Position numbers and translations under genes: made by a program. Shown here one piece after another: positions 56,401-64,000 of a DNA stretch of 64,000 nucleotides (position 1 is the stretch's first letter; each line of letters begins with the position of its first letter). The stretch is taken from positions 6,068,087 through 6,132,086 of the forward strand of contig CM073591.1 in assembly GCA_037074705.1 (NCBI GenBank), given 5' to 3'. The notes under the pieces were generated by a model. It saw nothing but the letters and a program-made list of their open reading frames with translations, did not search any database and was not told where the DNA came from. The DNA is from Zhengitettix transpicula. Taxonomy: Eukaryota > Arthropoda > Insecta > Orthoptera > Tetrigidae.

Positions 56401-59400
56401 TCCTTCTCGGTTCTGTTTGAAAGCGTCCACCAACTTCAGACAGAGCGGTGTCGCTATGAGCAGCAGCAGGAGGCTCAAGGCGCTGGCAAACCACAGGCCA
56501 TTCTGGAACAATGTTGCTCCCACATAAGTAGATATATCACTGATATTCCATCTATGCTATCAAGGAACTGTAATGAGTCATGAATTACCAAAATTATAAT
56601 CATACACATGAATTATTATTTAATATAGTCTATAAATTAAATTATATTTTTTGCATAAACAATAATATTATTTACAGAATGTTCATTTAATAAAATTCTA
56701 ATTCTGCCAAGACACTAACAACACAGGAGTGACTAAGCAAATATATTGTTGGTACTTCATTTAATTTGATTTGATTATCTTTTAACTCTTCAATACTGTC
56801 TGTGAATTTATTAAATATAATAATACCTATTCAAGCACTATCTCTTCGTAATGGATTCCTTTGTGTTTTCTCTTGTTTGTACCTATTGTTTTTGTTTCTT
56901 GTATTAAAATTGTTCACATCTTAATTGTTTTTTAATAAATGACAATTATTTCACACAAACATCAGTAATGATTGCATGTACTCACACGTACGTGTAAGAA
57001 TGCACCCCGCATGCATTTCTTTGAGAAACTTGACTCATAAATCTAAAAACCCATATTTAAAAAATAAAAGTTTTCTCTTGCATTGCCTGTATTACAATTG
57101 GAAACGGAACCTCTATTTCTGATCAACGTTCTATACTTATATGTAAATGTTTGTCATCCATCAAGCACTAACCAGTGGGTCGACAATGTGCCGACACAGA
57201 AGTTGCCTCGCAGCATTGAAGACTTCGAAGAGGGGCCTGCACGGAGCGACGTCCTTCACCACAGAAGTTAAGATGTGAGCCCGTGCCTGCTGCAGGTAGG
57301 AGAGGATCCTAGTTGTGTAATGATTAACTGCAGACTGAGCTATACTTTCACCTTGGTGTGTGACATAGTATTGTATTGCCTTTAGGTGTGACAGAGACTG
57401 GTTGGTCTGTCTCTGGAGTGGGGACAATGACACCTCAAGGGCTGTGAGGCGGTATACAAGGTCTTCCTGAAAAATAGAGATTAATTATTAATTAATGGAA
57501 AAGAAGGGTTCATTGTGTTATTGTTTTTATTAATGAGCTCACACTTGCTTTCCTCAGGTAATTGTTTGTTATGATATATTCAAAAGAAGTAATTTTATTT
57601 GCCCATTAAATAATTATTTATTATTTTGTAGCAGTGTCATTCTGTAAAGAAATGGAGATTTATTGTCACAGCAGAGACAATGCTGCAATACAAATGCAAA
57701 ATGTATTATATGAAGCCAATAAAGTGATATTTATAATTTTTATTGTAGATATACAGAAGTAAAAAAGTTATAATGGGATATTCTGAAAGAAACATTTCAA
57801 CTAGACAAAGTCTCTGTTTACTTTCATAACTATCAATTTTCAAATAAAAAATCATTGTCAGAGGAAGAGATAATAATATAATAATTTTATTTTGTATGGA
57901 CACTTAAATAAATGGAGAAACATATTGACATTTTCAATTGAGTTGATGTTTAAAGCTTTATGACATTATAATATTGTAAATTGGCCAACTGAAACAGACA
58001 TAAATCAAATTTCAGGCAGACATGACACTTCTGCCAACCTTGTGGTCTTCATTAGGCGGCATCTTTGGATTGTAACATTTTCAATACAAGTAATGTACCT
58101 GTGTGTGCAAACACAGGTCCAATAAATATTCTCAGAGTGGGAGGGTTGTAAGTAATTTCTGATACTTGTACACAGATTGTGCCACTTTTGTGTGACATCA
58201 GGCTGTAATAACGTACCTTTCGCTGCTCCAGAGGAAGGACGTGACTGGCCAAGAGCCTGCGGGTCCTCGCAGCCAACGTCTCCAAGCGGGAGGCCATGGC
58301 CAGGTCGGCAGCTTGTGATGCAATCCCTAGCAGTTGATCGGCCAAGGTGTTCAGGTCCCGCGCAGTGACAGCACCTCCAAGAGCCAGTCGGTGCTGTGTC
58401 ACATTGGCTCCTGAGGCCGTGAGGATGTTTCCTAGCTGTGTCTGCAAACCTGGTGTCAGCACACGTAATGAGGCCACATCCACATTGAGACGGGACAGTT
58501 GCATTCTCAGCGAGTCCCAACGTCCGTGTCCGGTGGCGAATTCTGTGTCGAACACCTGACGCAACTGCAGTGCACTGTAGGCTGGAATGCCTGCCTCACA
58601 CTCCCTGCCAATCATATCACTGTCAGGTATCTTTTCAACCAACAATAGATGTATAATTGTGTAGGATTCTTTTATGTAATTCAAAGTTTGGGGATATTTT
58701 CAAGTAATCAGAAGCGCTTTGAACTGATTTTCTCATCTGACCTGCATCTATGGTTTGCTCATAAAGACTTCATCTTAATTTTTCAGAATAATGAATTATA
58801 ATTAGATCATAGTTTCAAAGACAAACTATATAATGTCATTGAAGGAATTCTACATAAACTCAGACAAATTGGAGGATTTGGCTTACTGATGATTTGAAGA
58901 CAAGAAGAAAGTAGTGGATATTAAGATGAAGCTGAAGATATGATTCAATATAAAGCTAAATTTTGAGAAACAGTTCTGGATTGGAGGAGAGGCATATCCC
59001 AACACAGGATACATAATAATAATATATTAGTTAAATTGAGTATTACTTTCCTTAAAATCAACCACCATTTTTGCTGTGACACCCATATTGTCAATTTTTT
59101 ATTTTCAAAACTGAAGCCTTTACTTACTGAAGCACCTGACGCAGAGGCACATCAAGGGTCCTATTGGGACCACCGTCTCCACCAACCACATTTCTGAAGA
59201 ATCCTCCACCTCCACGTGGAAACAGAACTCCTGGTCGGTCCAGTAAACGAGAGAGAGCGCTGTAGTCTGGAGAAGCATAGAGAGGACGGCAGATGAACAC
59301 TTCTCCATGGCCGCCCATGACCAAGGTCACCAGGGTCATGACCCAGAGGACAAGGGAGAAGACACTGGTCATGCATACACCTCTGAAGAAGGGAAAATAA

Positions 59401-62400
59401 TTTCACATCTCATTAATTAATCTTATAAAAGCATTTTCTTCACATATAATTTCAAATACCTTAAAATGTTGAATAATTAAAAACATGGCATAAATATTTA
59501 AAAATCAATTCAAAAACTGGAGAAATGCTTTCATTCAAAGCTCTACAGGCTATTAAACTAAATTAATAGATTAAGATAGAAAAATCTCAACTGATCAGGA
59601 GTCAATAAGAATAGGTTAGTATTAAAGCAGCTGCATATGTTGGAGAGGTCCTGGGTTTGATACCTGATCTGGTCACAATTTTCCTAACCTGGTTGGTTAA
59701 TAAAAATGAGTTAAAAAGTTATGTAAGTATTGAAATAATTGAACATATTTTAAATAAATTGGAATAAATTAAGATGATGTAAATTCAATAATTTTAAACT
59801 AGCAAAGTACAGTGAGAATGTTGTTGCCAAAAGTTTTATAATTCATTTACTACATACATAATATACTCAATTAGCTAAAAATTCTAACTTCAATTATAAG
59901 AATTATTTTATTTATTCACGTATTTATTAATATGTGAAAGGGAAATTATTGTGGTATACTATACGTAGATAATGAAGATAATTTATAAGGATAACTGAAT
60001 TTAATATTTATTGAAGAAATGTAACTAATAAAATAATATGAATACATTGTAAATGTGGTTATTTGTTTACTTTTCATGTATATTAAATCACTATCCGCCA
60101 TTCCAAATTAATTATATGTAATGGATAATGAAAGTGTTTTAAATAACTTACATGATTAGTGTGGTTCTGGCCTTCTCCTGTGACCCACAACATCCACAAG
60201 CAGCTCCAGAAATCAGAAGCATCCACAGGAGTAACATAGTCAGACAAGCACCTGCAAGTAGAACTCCTCAGAACTAATTCATAAAAAGAAAAGAAACTGC
60301 AGTTGTTTTCTGTTGTAAGATGAACTCACCCAAGCCAACCAGCCAGCGCCACTGCTCCATATCTTCAACAGTTTGCATGGCCGACAGCACTAAGTTTCGT
60401 GCTGCATCCACACGGACACCAACATCTCGTGACAGTGAATCGAGAGACACCAGCGAGTCCTGAACATATGATCGTTGTCTCACCAACTCCCGCCGTATTC
60501 CTTGCCAAAAAGAAATTTTATCAAATTAAATGGGTTTTTATTTATGTTTATGAATTAGTAACTATTACATGATATTTTGTTGTAATAGCCAATTCAAAAG
60601 TATTCATATTATCTTTGTTGCTACCCCAAAACAGTATAAAGGAAATTAATTTTGCATCGACACCTTGTTGTGGTTATTATGTTTGTGTTTAATTTTATTA
60701 GACAGGTCAATTTGATGTTTTATTTGAACCTTTTTTAGAATGTTGTTAAAGTTAATTAAACATCATCCTATGCAGGAACTTACCAAGCCTCGCCTCTCTT
60801 GTAGATTCTTCAACTTCCCTGGGAATCAGCTGAAAATCACCTCTCGCCTGTTGAGCTGCAGCACTAAAATTGCCATTCCTCAGTGACCTAAGGGCAGCTA
60901 GCTGGTCATCACTCATAAGCTAAAAGGAGTAAACAATGTATATTATAAGGTGATCATTAAACAATAAATAATAAAAATATACATTGATCTTGAAATACGA
61001 CATTTGTATTTGTGTATAAAGAGAGATCATTTCAAGCACCTAGCATTAAATTGAAAATTTTGTTTGGTCTTCAAATATTTTAAATATTGAGTTATTAATT
61101 AATGCTGTGTAAGTTACAGAGAAGTTAAACTGCAAAACTAATTCTGGTGTAATCTCTCTAAGGCAAATATTTATAACAGGTTATTTAAATGAAGAGAAAA
61201 CCTACCGTCTCCAGTTTAATAACCACATCAAGGCCTGAAACATCAAGAGTGTCACAAAGTGCTCTGTCTCTCCCCACACACTGTCGCTTTGCCATGTCCA
61301 CTTGATGTCGAAGGTCGGCCAAACGTTCCTTTGCAACGAGAGCGAGACCTCGGGTTTCACTGCACTGTTCGTGCAACACAACTGCTTTTTGAGATACATC
61401 ATTCACTGCTGTTAAAACATCACTCAATGCTTCGAGTGCTACATCAGCGCCTGCCTCATGCGCTATCTCTTGCTGTATGGGCCTTCCAAGTAACACATCG
61501 GCATCTAATAAAGAAAAAAATTAATATAACAAACTGCAAAACAGTGAACTCATAATTTGAAGTTCTTAAGAAAAACAGCATGGAGATTTGCAATAACAGA
61601 ATGATATAGTTTGCCATACAACACAGTTTGTAAATAATATTCTGTAATGATGTACTTTGAATACAGAAAAAATTCTTAGTTCTAAATTTTGGAGAAATGT
61701 CATATTATTTTAATCACAGTCACCATGTCTTGACTGTTATTGGTACTTCATGGTTCGGTTCCTATCAAAGTAATTGCAAATATATCTTTGTAAAATATGT
61801 GCTGCTCCAAGCAGTGCTGCTTTTTGTAGTTATGATGTTGTTATCATCTTAAGATATATGTCCATATATATTGGAAGGCTTGATGATAGTATTCATGCAA
61901 GAACACCAAGAATTATAGGTGTTATAGTGGCCATCTTTTCCCATATCCATCCAATAATGATTTAAAGGCATTTTTCTTGAGCTGACTTATTATTATTTTT
62001 ATTGCCCTTCAGCTCAATATAGAGACATAGTAACTGGATAAATAAACGTTCACTATGATGATCAATTTGTACCAAGTCTCAAAAGATCTGACAGTGTATG
62101 ATGAGTTATTTGAGAAATAACTGGTCTTCCTCATCTCCATGGAAAATATACTTCCCCTCCACAACATTTCCACTTTTTTTTTTTCTTCTAATGATGAGTT
62201 TCGTGACATGTCTGGCTTGATGTCTTTGAAAACTGATTTATTACTTCTTCTGGCTGTCCAAGGTATAGACAACATTCTTCTCTTGCTTCAATCCATCATA
62301 TATATCATTACCGGGAGACCACAAAGAAAATCAAACTGTGTTCCATAGAGATGTGTGTCTTCACTGTTACTTTGTCTTTTCTTGAGCTGTGGAATTGAAA

Positions 62401-63580
62401 CTGCTTCTGATGTCACCATACTTCCAAGCAGATTAAATACCATGATAGTCTTCAGTTCCTCCATATACAACTCAATACTGTCCTCTAAAGAATGGTATGA
62501 AGGAAAAATAAGATCTGGGGGAGCATGGAGAGGTAATTCAATGAGAGGAAGGATTGATAGGCCAATGTTTTCAACTTTAAATAACTGTGTTTATTTGATG
62601 ACTTGTATATATTGTCACCATTGTACATTCACTATTTTTTTTAAAATTATTTTTTTTTAAAAAAAAAATCCTACAATAAATGTGAATTAATTTTCAGCAC
62701 AAGCAAGTAACTTACTGTCAAGATCATCTGTGGCAGCTGACAGGGCTTGCTCCAGAGACTTTGTGGTGACGAAGCTCAGTTGGTGATGTGTTGTTCTGAC
62801 AAATGCCCCAACATCACCCAGAGCAGTGTGCACAATGCTTGGAGTGGAGTGCACAGCGTTCGAGACCTGCTCATTTGTCGCAAACATTGCTGCCACTCCA
62901 ACACTATGGAGGAACAAAGTTATTTTTGTAACAAAAAATAAGATTACCACACACAACAAATGTCATGGATGACCAGCTTAAAATTAAAATCTATACTTAT
63001 AGAAAGAAAATTACAAATTTCAAGAAACCTGAATGACAAAACAGATTATATGAAGACAGAAAATTATTGATTTTTATAGATCCATATTCACCTATTACAG
63101 GAGCCAGGTAACAGTTAATTGTGGAATTCAAATATGTAAATGAGAAAAATATTTATATAAACAGAAAGAAAGACATAAAAATACTCATTTTTTATTTAAA
63201 TGAACTGAAATTACTAGTTAGAATGTTCAGACATACATCATTACTATAATAAACTACACATATCATGGTAAATAGACATACAATTACACATCAATAATAC
63301 TTTCTTTGTAAATAAATACTTAATATAGTAGAATATTATATTCCTTAACACTTGGCCAAGTTACTTACGCCAACAACACTAGCACGAGGTGTAAGGAACA
63401 CAGCAAACCCCGACGCCTGCAAGAGCCACCAGAACTGGAGCTGTCCCAGCTGTTTCTATCGCCACTGCTCTTCTTTGAGCCCCTGACCATGTTGCAGCAT
63501 GCGTGGCACACTGCGATGATGGGAAGCATCAGCGCAAACAGAGCTCCGATGCACAAGCAAACGATAAAACCTATCTCGAC
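53473..63580 (-). CDS. Prominin (CD133 family), C-terminal 747 residues in 12 exons; 5' end outside the window
   Basis: Prominins are five-span membrane glycoproteins of plasma-membrane protrusions, microvilli and photoreceptor membranes. Minus-strand exons: 63369-63580, 62716-62903, 61206-61504, 60784-60919, 60330-60500, 60152-60251, 59128-59382, 58217-58604, 57173-57466, 56375-56502, 54425-54472, 53473-53497. All junctions are GT-AG and in phase. Order of domains: TM1 with IGFIVCLCIGALFALMLP, Cys-rich loop (CHACCNMV), TM2, extracellular loop 1, TM3 (WRWLVGLGACL), Cys-rich ACGCCG, TM4 (SLVLWVMTLVTLVMGGHG), extracellular loop 2, and TM5 (FASALSLLLLLIATP). N-glycosylation sequons visible are NFS, NRT, NVT and NQS. 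The N-terminus and TM1's upstream region are missing. The family assignment is firm; which prominin paralogue cannot be told. Confidence 0.92.
54009..54122. repeat. Inverted repeat with 23-bp arms in a prominin intron
   Basis: 'aaacagttcttgggttttca' near 54010 and 'ggtggaaacccaagaactgt' ending near 54120 are reverse complements. The loop includes 'gagttacagtaaacttaagc', 'tttcgatggcagagtatgc' and 'aagcttatttttaccc'. Confidence 0.85.
54192..54256. repeat. Short tandem duplication (about 34 bp)
   Basis: 'ttttttgtgctattaaaata' occurs twice in succession, then a diverged T-rich third start. Confidence 0.8.
54425..54472 (-). CDS. Probable small prominin tail exon
   Basis: A 48-bp exon with acceptor TTTCTGTTTCAG and donor GTAATTTAT, in phase with both neighbours. 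Encodes SPSETVDMQGNWNTP. Prominin tails are poorly conserved, so the support is splice sites and phase only. Confidence 0.5.
54820..54900 (+). repeat. Second copy of the 54009-54122 unit
   Basis: 'gagttacagtaaacttatgc', 'tttcgatggcagagtatgc' and 'acccaggtggaaacccaag' recur with few changes. This copy lacks the left inverted arm. It is in the same intron, about 820 bp from the first. Confidence 0.85.
55125..55166 (-). ncRNA. Hammerhead-like core in a prominin intron
   Basis: On the minus strand CTGATGA is followed by a 27-nt spacer and CGAAATC. The spacer can form only a weak stem and the GAAA box is followed by T, not C. Weak candidate. Confidence 0.25.
56375..56502 (-). CDS. Prominin exon: TM5 and start of the cytosolic tail
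   Basis: Encodes NGLWFASALSLLLLLIATPL then CLKLVDAFKQNREGG. It ends at a strong donor (GTGAGTAGC) two bases into a codon. If unspliced the next codon is TGA, so a shorter isoform ending ...NMSE is possible. Confidence 0.88.
57173..57466 (-). CDS. Prominin exon: extracellular loop 2 C-terminal half
   Basis: Encodes EDLVYRLTALEVSLSPLQRQ, an NQS sequon, ILSYLQQARAHIL, then VAPCRPLFEVFNAARQLLCR and HIVDPL. The paired Cys and the terminal IxDPL motif just before TM5 are strongly prominin-like. Confidence 0.92.
58217..58604 (-). CDS. Prominin exon: extracellular loop 2
   Basis: The longest exon (388 bp). Encodes ECEAGIPAYSALQLRQVFD, helical SRLNVDVASLRVL, NVTQH (sequon) and LETLAARTRRLLASHVLPLE. 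The Cys following the splice corresponds to the loop-2 cysteine of vertebrate prominins. Acceptor ATTGGCAG is purine-containing; an alternative AG lies 15 bp upstream, which would shift the frame. Confidence 0.88.
59128..59382 (-). CDS. Prominin exon: TM4 and start of extracellular loop 2
   Basis: Encodes VCMTSVFSLVLWVMTLVTLV then GGHGEVFICRPLY. The VxxxICxPL pattern after TM4 is conserved in prominins. A Gly-rich insertion (RGGGGFF) and an NRT sequon follow. Confidence 0.9.
60152..60251 (-). CDS. Prominin exon: TM3 and the cytosolic Cys-rich turn
   Basis: Encodes ACLTMLLLWMLLISGAACGC then CGSQEKARTTL. The Cys/Gly pair after the span is a hallmark of the family (GLLCGVFGY-like in vertebrates). 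Confidence 0.88.
60330..60500 (-). CDS. Prominin exon: end of extracellular loop 1, start of TM3
   Basis: Encodes QDSLVSLDSLSRDVG, then VEDMEQWRWLVGLG, where the membrane span begins. The acceptor (TTTTTGGCAAG) has a weak pyrimidine tract but keeps the phase. Confidence 0.88.
60784..60919 (-). CDS. Prominin exon: extracellular loop 1
   Basis: Encodes LMSDDQLAALRSLRNGNFSA, with a possible N-glycosylation site NFS, then IPREVEESTREARL. In prominins this is the region before the coiled end of loop 1. Confidence 0.88.
61206..61504 (-). CDS. Prominin exon: extracellular loop 1, helical region
   Basis: Encodes ADVLLGRPIQQEIAHEAGAD, then LTAVNDVSQKAVVLHEQC and RLADLRHQVDMAKRQC. The helices and the two cysteines are typical of loop 1. 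Donor GTAGGTTTTC follows a whole codon. Confidence 0.9.
61990..62580 (-). pseudogene. Unidentified coding-like relic in a prominin intron
   Basis: One frame stays open for about 190 codons with a single TGA. It begins VENIGLSILPLIELPLHAPP, then SLEDSIELYMEELKTIMVFN and LLGSMVTSEAV. The sequence looks protein-like rather than random, but I do not recognise the family. It lacks a start and the stop breaks it. It could be a processed pseudogene of a host gene inserted in the intron. It lies on the same strand as prominin. Confidence 0.4.
62716..62903 (-). CDS. Prominin exon: end of TM2 and start of extracellular loop 1
   Basis: Encodes VGVAAMFATNEQVSNAV, then VHTALGDVGAFVRTTH, a pattern shared by prominins just after TM2. 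Acceptor CCTCCATAG, donor GTAAGTTAC after A. Confidence 0.9.
63369..63580 (-). CDS. Prominin exon: TM1, cysteine-rich loop and start of TM2
   Basis: Starts in phase 0 after TCTTTGCAG. Encodes VEIGFIVCLCIGALFALMLP, then IIAVCHACCNMV, a Ser/Gly-rich loop and LLCSLHLVLVLLA. The upstream exon lies beyond 64000 or is not recognisable in 63581-64000. Confidence 0.9.
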
Positions 63581-64000
63581 CTGCAAAGACTTTTAAGAGA
63601 AGAGGTTGTTACTTCACAAATTGGGTTTATTAGTTCCTCACCATTTAATTCATACTTTAAATATTTTCCACTTTACAGAAATATAAATTACAAGTTATAT
63701 AACAAAATACAATAAGTCCTTGACGTTTTGTACAGACAGAGTCAGAAATAAATTGGCAAAATTTGAAGGACATTTATAATAAAACTACATAAACTAAATA
63801 TTTGTACAAAATATAAAAATCCCTTTAGTCTTGCCATGTAGTTTCTGATCTAAAATTTACATATAAATTATTTAAAGGCTTGAATGACTACATTCATGAT
63901 ATAGATTTATACCAATCAAAAATCTGTGATTTATTACATTGTATTTATTATATACATTTGTTAATGACTTTGATTTTATTTTGAAATATTCTAGTATTAT
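63581..64000. other. AT-rich prominin intron up to the window edge
   Basis: No exon or repeat recognised. The upstream prominin exon is expected beyond 64000. Confidence 0.4.

Noticed and set aside
59630..59700. tRNA-like B box ('gggtttgatacc')
   Set aside because: No convincing A box, cloverleaf or terminal stem around it; likely a degenerate SINE remnant or chance.

Overview
The window is eukaryotic nuclear DNA, most likely from an insect or other arthropod. The genes are split by GT-AG introns, the background is AT-rich, and the repeats have an arthropod flavour: Penelope-like retroelement relics, a repeat family opening with 'gcccggcgttgcccgg', and ATAC/AAAC-tailed elements. The species cannot be named from the sequence. 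Nothing prokaryotic is present (no operons, no CRISPR).

Two protein-coding genes are well supported, both on the minus strand. The first is a TTLL5-type tubulin glutamylase. Fourteen coding exons run from the start codon at 30188 to the stop at 4993, and every exon junction keeps phase, giving a predicted 895 residues. A non-coding 5' exon (30970-31112) carries a short upstream ORF, and a further 5' exon may end at 33738. Coding exons 3 and 4 are separated by a 17.7 kb intron (11849-29568) that is almost a museum of repeats, while several other introns of the gene are only 71-90 bp. The second gene is a prominin (CD133 family). Its C-terminal 747 residues lie in 12 exons from 63580 down to 53473, covering all five membrane spans and both large extracellular loops; its 5' end is outside the window.

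The rest is repeat-rich. Inside the giant TTLL5 intron there is a Penelope-type GIY-YIG relic (12.4 kb), an exactly periodic 20-bp minisatellite of 44 units (15.2-16.1 kb), a block dense in CACGTGAC/TGACGTCA motifs (17.9-18.6 kb), two copies of a roughly 0.5 kb retroposon-like repeat (23.5-24.6 kb), and many copies of a hammerhead-ribozyme-like core, often as inverted pairs. Between the genes (34-53 kb) lie a family of elements built from variable numbers of ~300-bp modules (34.2-44.2 kb), a 48-bp satellite with two palindromes per unit (38.16-38.92 kb), a second Penelope GIY-YIG relic (39.2 kb), a possible LTR (45.4-46.4 kb), and a nested palindrome of terminal-inverted-repeat elements (47.2-51.5 kb).

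The most interesting signal is the combination of two GIY-YIG endonuclease relics, each followed by hammerhead-like sequence, with at least six inverted pairs of the same ribozyme-like unit. This fits a Penelope-like or retrozyme-type lineage that has spread through the intron and the intergenic DNA. The two genes have no obvious functional link beyond both acting at cilia or membrane protrusions in animals; that is family knowledge, not something shown here.
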